Origin: an uncultured Ruminococcus sp.
Lineage (GTDB): Bacteria > Bacillota > Clostridia > Oscillospirales > Acutalibacteraceae
NCBI GenBank assembly: GCA_900554995.1
Contig: USJJ01000047.1
Coordinates: 1 to 7,907, forward strand
DNA length: 7,907 bases
Direction of reading: 5' to 3'
Part shown: positions 1-6,453 of the stretch, piece by piece
How positions within the stretch are numbered: the first letter of the stretch is position 1
Layout of the letters: each line of letters opens with the position of its first letter
The notes under the pieces: generated by a model
Seen by the model: the letters and a program-made list of their open reading frames with translations, nothing else
Told to the model about the DNA's origin: nothing
The model's database searches: none
Translations under genes and position numbers: made by a program

Positions 1-21
1 CGCGCCATTTCCTGAAAAAAC

Positions 22-49
22 TTGACAAAATTTTTTGTTATGGTATCAT
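22..49 (+). promoter_or_regulatory. Sigma-A-type promoter of the riboswitch-ATPase unit
   Basis: A perfect -35 hexamer TTGACA lies at 22-27. A -10 hexamer TATCAT lies at 44-49, preceded by TG at 41-42, which makes an extended -10 (TGnTATCAT) with a 16-nt spacer. Transcription would begin near 55-58, just before the first paired bases of the riboswitch leader, as expected if this is its promoter. CATAAT at 47-52 is an alternative -10 with a longer spacer. Seen in sequence; activity is inferred. Confidence 0.75.
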
Positions 50-55
50 AATTAT

Positions 56-216
56 ACATCCATTGGGGAGTAGCTATGGGGTTAACCTATCTGCTGTCAC
101 CACACGCTTTAAAAACTTGAAATATTAAGTTATTTTTAGCTGGCAGCAGACATATGCGATTTTTTCGTGTTTGATGCAAGACCTTTGGCAGACACTAAGT
201 CTGTCAAAGGTTTTTT
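56..216 (+). promoter_or_regulatory. yybP-ykoY manganese riboswitch (aptamer plus terminator platform)
   Basis: The leader carries the family's conserved 5' loop GGGGAGTAGC (65-74) and a 3' closing segment GCAAGACCTTTGG (176-188) that matches the typical GAGACCUUUG end. Visible helices are: an ATGGG/CCTAT hairpin after the first loop (one G-U pair); CTGCTG (91-96) with CAGCAG (144-149), enclosing an A/T-rich hairpin around TAAAAACTT and AAGTTATTTTTA; and ATGCGA (154-159) with TCGTGT (165-170). Closing helix P1 would pair 60-66 with 182-188. The same 3' strand (181-193) forms the left arm of the terminator, so aptamer and terminator exclude each other. The known class senses Mn2+, and ligand-stabilised P1 usually turns the gene on. 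A P-type cation ATPase directly downstream is a classical target. Family assignment is by motif recognition; helix boundaries are approximate. Confidence 0.87.
181..216 (+). terminator. Riboswitch-controlled intrinsic terminator
   Basis: ACCTTTGGCAGAC (181-193) pairs with GTCTGTCAAAGGT (199-211) as a 13-bp stem with one G-U pair and loop ACTAA. The stem is followed at once by a run of T (212-216). It lies before the ATPase Shine-Dalgarno and shares bases 182-188 with the proposed P1 helix, so it is best read as the off state of the riboswitch rather than the end of an upstream gene. Confidence 0.88.
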
Positions 217-225
217 GTTACAAAA

Positions 226-241
226 AGGAGGTCATTTTTTG
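226..241 (+). promoter_or_regulatory. Shine-Dalgarno that fixes a TTG start for the ATPase
   Basis: AAAGGAGGT spans 224-232, with the GGAGG core at 227-231. The TTG codon at 239-241 follows after 7 nt, an ideal spacing. No ATG in the frame is placed as well. The upstream in-frame GTG at 167 lies inside the riboswitch and has no ribosome binding site, so TTG at 239 is taken as the start. Confidence 0.87.
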
Positions 242-2971
242 AAGTATTATCTCGAAAATGTGAAAGAGGTTCTTTCACAGACCGGCAGCTCCGAAAACGG
301 TCTCAGTTCTGCCGAGGCAGCAAAACGACTTGAGAAAAACGGAAAAAATAAGCTCAAGGAAGCCGAAAAGGAGAGTATGTTTAAGAAGTTTATCAACTCG
401 CTTGCCGATCCTATGATCATTATGCTTCTTGTTGCGGCGGCAATACAGGGTGTTGTTGCTGTTATTGAGGCGGGCGGCAAGCCTACCGTGCGTGACTTCG
501 CCGATGTGCTTGTTATTCTTGTTGTTGTTATTATCAATACAATAATGAGCCTTGTTCAGGAGAGCAAGGCAGAGGCGGCAATGGACGCTCTTATGCAGAT
601 GACGGCGGCAACCTCAAAGGTTCTTCGTGACGGCGAGGTGGTTGTTCTCAAGAGTGAGGATGTCGTTGTCGGCGATGTTATTCTTCTTGAGGCAGGCGAC
701 GCAGTTCCCGCAGACTGCCGAATCATAGAATCACATTCAATGAAGGTTGAGGAAGCGGCTCTCACCGGTGAATCCGTTCCCGTTACAAAGATGGTCGACG
801 TTCTTATGCTCAAGGACAGTTCAAAGGACGTTGCTCTCGGCGACAGAAAGAATATGCTTTACAGCGGTTCTACGATCGTTTACGGACGAGGCAAGGCTGT
901 TGTCACAGGCACTGGAATGAACACCGAGATGGGTAAAATTGCCGACGCACTTAACTCGGCGGAAAAAGAGGAAACTCCGCTTCAGAAGAAGATGGGTGAG
1001 CTTTCACATTTCCTCACAAAGCTCGTTATCGGCATCAGCGTACTTGTTTTTATTGTCGGCGTTATCGAGACGCTTGTTCTTTCCGATCAGGGATTCTCAT
1101 GGAAGCTGCTCGGCGAGACTTCACTCAATACATTTGTTGCAGCGATCGCTCTTGCGGTTGCGGCTATTCCGGAGGGACTTCCCGCCGTTGTTACAATCAT
1201 CCTTTCAATCGGCGTTACGGCAATGAGCAAACGACAGGCTCTTATCAGAAAGCTGACCGCTGTTGAAACTCTTGGTTGTACTCAAATCATCTGTTCGGAC
1301 AAAACCGGTACACTTACCCAGAACAAGATGACGGTTGTTGACCACTACGGTGAGGACGAAAATCTCCTTGCTAGGGCTATGGCGCTTTGCTGTGATGCGG
1401 AGATTGACGCAAACGGCAAGGTTACGGGCGAGCCGACAGAGGCGGCACTTGTTGCTTACGCTTATTCACTCAGTATGCACAAGAATGATCTTATCACTGC
1501 CGCACCCCGCATCGGCGAGGCTCCGTTTGATTCGGGCAGAAAGATGATGTCCACCGTTCACAGGACGGCAGACGGAATCGTTCAGTATACCAAGGGTGCG
1601 CCTGACGAGATCCTCAAGAAGTGCAAGTTTGCCCTTGTGGGCGACAAGGTTGTCGAAATTACCGATGAGATCAAAGCCGCCGCACTTAAGGATAACAAGA
1701 GAATGGCAGACAAGGCTCTGAGAGTTCTCGCCTGTGCATATAAAAATTATGACTCCGCTCCTGCAAATTTTGATCCCGAGACTCTTGAGAATGACCTTAT
1801 TTTCATCGGTCTTACGGGTATGATCGACCCGGTTCGTCCGGAGGTTAAAGCCGCTATTGACGAGTGCCGTCAGGCGGGAATCCGCCCCGTTATGATTACG
1901 GGCGACCATAAGGATACCGCCGTAGCAATCGGTAAGGAGCTCGGAATTATCAGCGACGCATCCGAGGCTATTATGGGCGCAGAGCTCGATAAGTTCAGCG
2001 ACGAGGAGCTCAAGGAGCAGGTTACCAAGTATTCGGTTTATGCACGTGTTCAGCCCGAGCATAAGACACGCATAGTCAAGGCGTGGAAAGCAAGAGGTAT
2101 GGTAACGGCAATGACGGGCGACGGTGTTAATGACGCTCCGTCGATTAAGGCTGCCGATATCGGTATCGGAATGGGCATCACAGGCACGGATGTTACGAAG
2201 GGAACATCCGATATGGTTCTTGCGGACGATAACTTTGCGACCATTGTCAATGCCGTTGAAGAGGGCCGTAAGATCTACGATAATGTGCTCAAAGTTCTTC
2301 AGTTCCAGCTTTCAACAAATCTCAGTGAAGTTATCATTATGTTTGTTGCGTCAATACTTCACTTTACAATTCTTTCGCCCGTGCATCTCCTTTGGATTAA
2401 TATGGTTACCGACTCGCTTCCGGGTCTTGCACTCGGTATGGAAAAGGCTGAGGGTGACATAATGAGAAGACGTCCCCGTGCAACGACGGACGGAATTTTC
2501 TCCAACGGAGCAGGCATTGATATGGTTTGGCAGGGTATTTATCTTGCACTTGTTGAGATTGCCGCTTATGTAATCGGTTTCTGGCTTGAGCCCTCGGGAG
2601 GCGGAACACACAGCCTTGCAGGCTTCTTCAGCGGAGAGCTTTGTGTAAACGCAATGGCTATGGCTTTCCTCACCGTTAACTTCTCCGAGATGATGTGTGC
2701 TATCAATATGCGTTCACGTCAGGCTTCACTCTTCTCGGCAGATATGATGAAGAAGATGAACTGGTGGCTTATCGGCGCGTTTGTTGTAACAACCGCACTT
2801 ACCCTTGCGGCGATTTATATTCCGGGTCTTTGTTCTGTATTCGGCATTGAGCCGGGCACATTCAGCACAGAGGAACTCGCAATTTCATTCGGTCTTGCAC
2901 TTTCGACTATTCCTGTATTTGAAATAGGCAAGGCAATCAGAAGAGCTGTAAACAAAAGAAAAGCAGCATAA
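239..2971 (+). CDS. P2-type cation-transporting ATPase (Ca2+/Mn2+ exporter type)
   Basis: Membrane pump of 910 residues that uses ATP to move divalent cations, most likely Ca2+ and/or Mn2+, out of the cytoplasm. From the TTG start the order is: N-terminal cation ATPase domain (about 5-65), membrane pair M1-M2 (about 58-108), actuator domain with TGES (176-179), M3-M4 with PEGLP (311-315), phosphorylation site DKTGTLT with catalytic Asp 354, nucleotide-binding domain with KGAPD (452-456), TGDH (554-557) and TGDGVNDAP (626-634), then M5-M10. Candidate ion ligands are Glu 312 in M4, Asn 694 and Glu 697 in M5, and Asn 721, Thr 724 and Asp 725 in M6 (segment WINMVTDSLP). This set resembles SERCA-like calcium pumps. 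No N-terminal metal-binding CXXC domain is present, which argues against a copper or zinc P1B pump. Length is normal for the family. The manganese riboswitch upstream points to Mn2+ homeostasis, as for YoaB-like pumps, so Mn2+ may be a physiological substrate. It is a single-gene unit between promoter 22-49 and terminator 2982-3017. Substrate is inferred; family is certain. Confidence 0.95.
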   Translation: MKYYLENVKEVLSQTGSSENGLSSAEAAKRLEKNGKNKLKEAEKESMFKKFINSLADPMIIMLLVAAAIQGVVAVIEAGGKPTVRDFADVLVILVVVIINTIMSLVQESKAEAAMDALMQMTAATSKVLRDGEVVVLKSEDVVVGDVILLEAGDAVPADCRIIESHSMKVEEAALTGESVPVTKMVDVLMLKDSSKDVALGDRKNMLYSGSTIVYGRGKAVVTGTGMNTEMGKIADALNSAEKEETPLQKKMGELSHFLTKLVIGISVLVFIVGVIETLVLSDQGFSWKLLGETSLNTFVAAIALAVAAIPEGLPAVVTIILSIGVTAMSKRQALIRKLTAVETLGCTQIICSDKTGTLTQNKMTVVDHYGEDENLLARAMALCCDAEIDANGKVTGEPTEAALVAYAYSLSMHKNDLITAAPRIGEAPFDSGRKMMSTVHRTADGIVQYTKGAPDEILKKCKFALVGDKVVEITDEIKAAALKDNKRMADKALRVLACAYKNYDSAPANFDPETLENDLIFIGLTGMIDPVRPEVKAAIDECRQAGIRPVMITGDHKDTAVAIGKELGIISDASEAIMGAELDKFSDEELKEQVTKYSVYARVQPEHKTRIVKAWKARGMVTAMTGDGVNDAPSIKAADIGIGMGITGTDVTKGTSDMVLADDNFATIVNAVEEGRKIYDNVLKVLQFQLSTNLSEVIIMFVASILHFTILSPVHLLWINMVTDSLPGLALGMEKAEGDIMRRRPRATTDGIFSNGAGIDMVWQGIYLALVEIAAYVIGFWLEPSGGGTHSLAGFFSGELCVNAMAMAFLTVNFSEMMCAINMRSRQASLFSADMMKKMNWWLIGAFVVTTALTLAAIYIPGLCSVFGIEPGTFSTEELAISFGLALSTIPVFEIGKAIRRAVNKRKAA

Positions 2972-2981
2972 GTTTAGATAA

Positions 2982-3017
2982 AAAAGCTGTGACGAATAGA
3001 TTTTCGTCACAGCTTTT
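2982..3017. terminator. Bidirectional intrinsic terminator between convergent genes
   Basis: AAAAGCTGTGACGAA (2982-2996) and TTCGTCACAGCTTTT (3003-3017) form a perfect 15-bp stem with the 6-nt loop TAGATT. It begins 10 nt after the ATPase stop. On the + strand the stem ends in four T; on the - strand it ends in six T. It can therefore end both the ATPase transcript and the converging minus-strand operon, whose last stop is about 100 nt away. The rest of the 2972-3119 gap shows nothing I recognise. Confidence 0.9.
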
Positions 3018-3119
3018 GCTGTTCTGAGACATAATAATTACAGTTAAAGATTTGAGCATAAAAAAGTGAGCCGTATTTTGCTGGACATTTTCAAATGCCC
3101 GTACAATCAGCGGTTTCAA

Positions 3120-4046
3120 TTAAAGTATTTTTGCAACGATTTGTTCAAAGTATCTTTCATCCTCAATACAGTTAAGGTCAGAACGGTTTTGTGCTTCGTA
3201 AAAGAATTTGCCTTTAATGGCGATTCGTTCCCTTGTGTTGGCACGAAACCATTCATACTCCGTGTCGATATTGCCGATATCTAAAGCTTGATACCCCAAA
3301 GGAACCAAATCTCTCGGCATTATTGAAGCCGAGGGACCAATCGACAGAAGAACAAGATGATTAGATGGATATTTTTTAATTTCATTTAAAATGTCATCGT
3401 ATTTATCAAAGCATTGCGTTTGAGGGCAAAGAATTCGTTTAACTGATTTTGCGTTGTCAAAAAGATCGTTACCAATACCGAGACGCGCTTTTTCACCTTC
3501 AACAAGAAGGATGTCTCGCTTCTCCCATATTGTTTTAATCTTTTCAAAGTAATTGCCAACTTGCGAAGAATCTCTAAAAGCCATATATGGTCTTGAAAAG
3601 CTTGCACTACCATAAAGATACGATGGGGATATTAGTTGCTCCCACAACTTACGATACTTATAAAAATGACGATATCTCCAAAATGTGTTATCAAATTTTT
3701 TTTCTTTTTGAGATTTATTATCCAAAAAATCGGGGAAGCAAACAAGAATATTGGGATCTGATATGTTCTTCATTGAAGTCAGCATGCGCTTCATCAATTT
3801 GTCGGAATTGATCTGAAAGCCCACGTTATCCCCGGCTGCGAGCATAACTTCCCCGTCTCCAAAACGAACAATCGAACATTTATTTTCCAATATGTAATCC
3901 AGTGTCTCGAACTTACTCATTATTCGGGGACTTGGATATTTTAAGCTGTAGAAATAACCAATTGTTATTTTCCTTATCAATGATAAAAAACCAGATATCT
4001 TTAACTTCTTTAAAACATCAATTTTATGTTTTCTTTCTATTGACAT
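3120..4046 (-). CDS. GT-D fold (DUF1792) glycosyltransferase
   Basis: Protein of 308 residues that I recognise as the DUF1792/GT-D glycosyltransferase family, whose studied streptococcal members add sugars to glycoprotein adhesins using a nucleotide-sugar donor and a divalent metal. Seen here: the signature RFGDGE (61-66) containing the family's metal-binding DxE (Asp 64, Glu 66); the central block from VEGEKARLGIGNDLFDNAK (182-200) to KRILCP (203-208); LSIGPSA (234-240), a Rossmann-like glycine turn; and LDIGNIDTEYEW (255-266). The domain fills residues about 40-300, after a basic N-terminal stretch of about 40 residues with some hydrophobic patches but no clear membrane helix. ATG at 4044-4046 is preceded by GGGGG (4053-4057) at 6-nt spacing. 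It lies 16 nt after the PLC-like gene and is the last gene before the shared terminator. Base composition is visibly richer in A+T than the rest of the operon, which suggests separate acquisition. Acceptor and sugar cannot be told from the sequence. Confidence 0.87.
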   Translation of the reverse strand: MSIERKHKIDVLKKLKISGFLSLIRKITIGYFYSLKYPSPRIMSKFETLDYILENKCSIVRFGDGEVMLAAGDNVGFQINSDKLMKRMLTSMKNISDPNILVCFPDFLDNKSQKEKKFDNTFWRYRHFYKYRKLWEQLISPSYLYGSASFSRPYMAFRDSSQVGNYFEKIKTIWEKRDILLVEGEKARLGIGNDLFDNAKSVKRILCPQTQCFDKYDDILNEIKKYPSNHLVLLSIGPSASIMPRDLVPLGYQALDIGNIDTEYEWFRANTRERIAIKGKFFYEAQNRSDLNCIEDERYFEQIVAKIL

Positions 4047-4062
4047 AGAGATCCCCCATTTA

Positions 4063-4965
4063 TTATGTGCAGGTTTTGAGCCTTTTTTTGTATTCCGTTC
4101 GCTTGCTTTCGATGACGTTATTTTTGTTGAGGTTGAGGTTAAGAATTTCTCTTACTTTAAAGAAATCTTCTGTCATAAAGTCGCCGGAAATTATGTTCGC
4201 GCGCGCAAGATATCTCGGCGTATTGGCGATCGTATTAATCAGAGCCTTGAAATGCCAGCGGAGAGCCTTGTCAAGCGTTCTCGGAAAAACAACTCCGATA
4301 TCTGTGCCGAGATTCGGCGTCTGCTGAGTCTGGAACCAGTAAAAGCCGCTTGTGTCGTTGGTGTCGAAAAAGTCGGTTGCCTCGGTTACAAACTCGTGTG
4401 CGTGCTTGCCGTGACGTTTCTTTTCCCATGGAAGAATGTGCGGACAGTTTACGCTGTACTTATATTCCTCGCAGTAGTTGATCATTATGTAACGCTTGCC
4501 GGACTTGCGCATATCACCCATTGTGACATCGCCGACATTTTCAAAATCGGTGAACGCAAATTTTGACGGTTCAATCGTTCGCTCAAGAATTTCATCAACC
4601 TTTTTCGGGTCGGCGTGAAAGCTGAGATTGAACGGTCCAAGCTTTTGAGGCTGATATTCCCTTATATCGAGAATGAAAAACTCACTCGGATGCTCATCCA
4701 TTATTTTGCGAAATTTTTCCATCTCCGGCTCAAAGGGCAGACCCTTTGTAATGCCGTGGCAGAAAACAATCCGGCCGTTCTTGTCCGTGTCAATGCGGAC
4801 GCAGAAATGGCGGATTCCGTATTCAAACTGCTGAGCAAGGTCTCCGTCCTGACAGCAGGCGATCGGTTTCATCTTAAAGCTGCCGGCATTATGTGCGCTC
4901 GGCATTACCACATTGCAGAGCTTGACGTCGTCCTTGATGTAGGACATCCATTCGGAATATATCAT
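4063..4965 (-). CDS. PI-PLC X-domain-like phosphodiesterase, no visible signal peptide
   Basis: Protein of 300 residues resembling bacterial phosphatidylinositol-specific phospholipase C. That family cleaves a phosphodiester by general acid-base catalysis with two histidines. Visible: MPSAHNAGS (21-29) with the first catalytic His 25; GIRHFCVRID (50-59) with Arg 57, the position that replaces calcium in bacterial enzymes; FCHG (68-71) with the second His 70; HPSEFFILDIREY, the usual strand after helix 3; and WFQTQQTPNLG near the C-terminal half. His 25 is followed by Asn, not the Asp common in secreted bacterial PI-PLCs, and the usual Asp of the 'DxR' strand is Cys 55. The N-terminus MIYSEWMSYIK has no hydrophobic signal, whereas well-known bacterial PI-PLCs are secreted. 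The start is ATG 4963-4965, with GAGGA (4976-4980) upstream overlapping the aldolase stop; a longer reading frame to 5133 lies over the aldolase gene and is rejected. Substrate unknown: phosphatidylinositol, a glycolipid or another phosphodiester are all possible. Confidence 0.82.
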   Translation of the reverse strand: MIYSEWMSYIKDDVKLCNVVMPSAHNAGSFKMKPIACCQDGDLAQQFEYGIRHFCVRIDTDKNGRIVFCHGITKGLPFEPEMEKFRKIMDEHPSEFFILDIREYQPQKLGPFNLSFHADPKKVDEILERTIEPSKFAFTDFENVGDVTMGDMRKSGKRYIMINYCEEYKYSVNCPHILPWEKKRHGKHAHEFVTEATDFFDTNDTSGFYWFQTQQTPNLGTDIGVVFPRTLDKALRWHFKALINTIANTPRYLARANIISGDFMTEDFFKVREILNLNLNKNNVIESKRTEYKKRLKTCT

Positions 4966-4978
4966 TCTTTTCACTTCC

Positions 4979-5815
4979 TCAGATATTGTAACAGATGTTG
5001 ATCTTGTGCCTGAGAACTTCCTTGATATTGTCAATTGCGCCACGCATATAAATCTTCGGATCAAAAACCTCGGGATCCTTGGCAAATTCCGCTTTGATTC
5101 CGTTTGTATAAGCCTGACGGAGCTCGGTTGCAAAGTTAATCTTTGTTATTCCCGCGGCGATGCAGTCTCTGAGAACCTCATCGGAAAGACCCGATGCACC
5201 ATGAAGAACAAGGGGAGTGTCAATAGCGGAGTGAATCTCTTTGATGCGCTGAACATTGATGTGCGGTGTTCCCTTATATACTCCGTGAGCCGTGCCGACG
5301 CCGATAGCGAGTGTGCTGACATTTGTACGTCTGACAAATTCCTCAGCCTCGCTGACCTTTGTATAGCTCGCCTCAAGGTCGGTGTCGCCCTCTTCCTTAC
5401 CGCCGATCGTTCCGAGCTCACCCTCAACGGAAACATCCATCGGCAGGGCGAAATCGGTAACTTCCTTTGTGAACTTGACATTATCTTCAAACGGCATCAA
5501 ACTGCCGTCAAACATCACGGAGGAAAAGCCGCCCGCAACGCATTTTTTTGCAAGGCTGAGGCTGCTGCCGTGATCAAGATGAAGAGCGTAGTCAACGGGA
5601 CAGTCCGCCATAAGCTCACGCATCATAGCGGGATAAATTGCAATTCCGCCGTAGTTGAGCGTTCTCGGAATCATCTGAACGATGACAGGAGTGCGCATCT
5701 CGTGCATAATCTCGGAAACTGCCATCGCAGATTCGAGGTTATCAATGTTGAATGCGGGAATTGCATAATTTTCTTTTTCGGCTCTTTTCATAAGCCGTGC
5801 GGAAGATACTACCAT
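4979..5815 (-). CDS. Class II fructose-bisphosphate aldolase family (Fba/GatY/KbaY-like)
   Basis: Zinc-dependent cytoplasmic aldolase of 278 residues. The family cleaves ketose bisphosphates to dihydroxyacetone phosphate and an aldehyde. Visible motifs: YALHLDHGSS (77-85) with catalytic Asp 81 and zinc ligand His 82; SVMFDGS (99-105); EGELGTIGG (131-139); GTAHGVYKG (174-182) with zinc ligand His 177; LHGASGL (204-210) with zinc ligand His 205; and KINFATE (225-231), the phosphate-binding loop. All key residues are present and the length is typical of the short GatY/KbaY/FbaA group. ATG at 5813-5815 is preceded by AAGGTG (about 5822-5827). It follows pgsA by 44 nt with no terminator between. 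Its stop (4979-4981) overlaps the ribosome binding site of the PLC-like gene, so translation may be coupled. Fructose-1,6-bisphosphate is the default substrate, but tagatose bisphosphate, or the inositol-pathway intermediate used by the related IolJ, cannot be excluded from motifs alone. Confidence 0.93.
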   Translation of the reverse strand: MVVSSARLMKRAEKENYAIPAFNIDNLESAMAVSEIMHEMRTPVIVQMIPRTLNYGGIAIYPAMMRELMADCPVDYALHLDHGSSLSLAKKCVAGGFSSVMFDGSLMPFEDNVKFTKEVTDFALPMDVSVEGELGTIGGKEEGDTDLEASYTKVSEAEEFVRRTNVSTLAIGVGTAHGVYKGTPHINVQRIKEIHSAIDTPLVLHGASGLSDEVLRDCIAAGITKINFATELRQAYTNGIKAEFAKDPEVFDPKIYMRGAIDNIKEVLRHKINICYNI

Positions 5816-5859
5816 ATAAACACCTTCGTTCTGTTATGCAACCGATTTTGGGCGGTTAC

Positions 5860-6417
5860 CTATTCTTTGAAATTGATTGTTTTAAAGCCGTCTGCAAGAT
5901 ATACTGCTCCGGAAACAACGGCGATCAGTGCCGTGATTCCCATAAGTATATTTGAAATCAGACTCATATTGAGTCCGAGAGAGAAGCTCTCGGAAATTTC
6001 GCAAAGCATCATAACGACGACAAAGGAAACCATCTGGACAACGGTTTTAATCTTGCCGCCGATGTTTGCCGGGATAACGACGTTCTGCGCCGCCGCAATC
6101 ATTCGCAGGGATGTTATCGCAAAGTCACGGGTCAGGATTATCATAACGAACCATATACTGCAAAGTCCGTCTTTCATAAACGCCAAAAGACCTGCGGTGA
6201 CAAGCATTTTGTCCGCTATCGGGTCAAGCAGCTTGCCGAAATTTGTGACAATGTGGTTTCTTCTTGCAATTCTGCCGTCAAGTGCATCGGTTATTGCCCC
6301 GAGGGCAAAAATAATCGCGGATATTAAAAATTTATGTTCAATGCCGGCAAGGTAGATCGCAAGAAAGATCGGTGCGATAAACATCCTGCCGATAGTAATT
6401 TTATTCGGTAAATTCAT
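5860..6417 (-). CDS. pgsA: CDP-diacylglycerol--glycerol-3-phosphate 3-phosphatidyltransferase
   Basis: Integral membrane enzyme of 185 residues that makes phosphatidylglycerophosphate from CDP-diacylglycerol and glycerol-3-phosphate, the committed step to phosphatidylglycerol and cardiolipin. The full CDP-alcohol phosphotransferase signature D-x2-DG-x2-AR-x8-G-x3-D-x3-D is present: Asp 44, Asp 47, Gly 48, Ala 51, Arg 52, Gly 61, Asp 65 and Asp 69. The N-terminus MNLPNKITIGRM is typical of PgsA. Hydrophobic segments lie at about 10-27, 30-45, 72-105, 118-133 and 145-175, consistent with several membrane helices. Length is normal. The start is ATG 6415-6417; the nearest AAGG (6430-6433) is 12 nt upstream, a rather long spacing, so initiation may be modest. 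It follows rimO by 36 nt, a neighbour pair common in Clostridia. Confidence 0.94.
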   Translation of the reverse strand: MNLPNKITIGRMFIAPIFLAIYLAGIEHKFLISAIIFALGAITDALDGRIARRNHIVTNFGKLLDPIADKMLVTAGLLAFMKDGLCSIWFVMIILTRDFAITSLRMIAAAQNVVIPANIGGKIKTVVQMVSFVVVMMLCEISESFSLGLNMSLISNILMGITALIAVVSGAVYLADGFKTINFKE

Positions 6418-6453
6418 TTCAAAACCATACCTTAATAATGTGCTGTGGACAGA

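Noticed and set aside
1466..2062. - strand open frame of 198 codons inside the ATPase
   Set aside because: Antisense to the nucleotide-binding and phosphorylation domains of a well-conserved ATPase; no independent coding evidence.
2937..3119. 60-codon - strand frame after the GT-D gene (TTG start)
   Set aside because: It runs through the terminator hairpin and into the ATPase end, and shows no family resemblance.
4121..4140. Short tandem repeat GTTGAG GTTGAG near the end of the PLC-like gene
   Set aside because: Two copies only, encoding a Leu-Asn repeat within the protein; no sign of a functional repeat array.
4966..5133. 56-codon N-terminal extension of the PLC-like gene
   Set aside because: It overlaps the aldolase gene in another frame, is rich in Arg and Ser like an out-of-frame reading, and the well-placed GAGGA before ATG 4963-4965 gives a better start.
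5816..5859. Small inverted repeat AACCG/CGGTT between pgsA and the aldolase
   Set aside because: Only 5 bp, with no T-run after it; too weak to call a terminator or operator.
5006..6355. Long + strand open frame of 449 codons
   Set aside because: It runs antisense across the aldolase and pgsA, both of which carry complete family motifs. Its translation shows no recognisable domain and it has no ribosome binding site; it is a shadow of codon bias.
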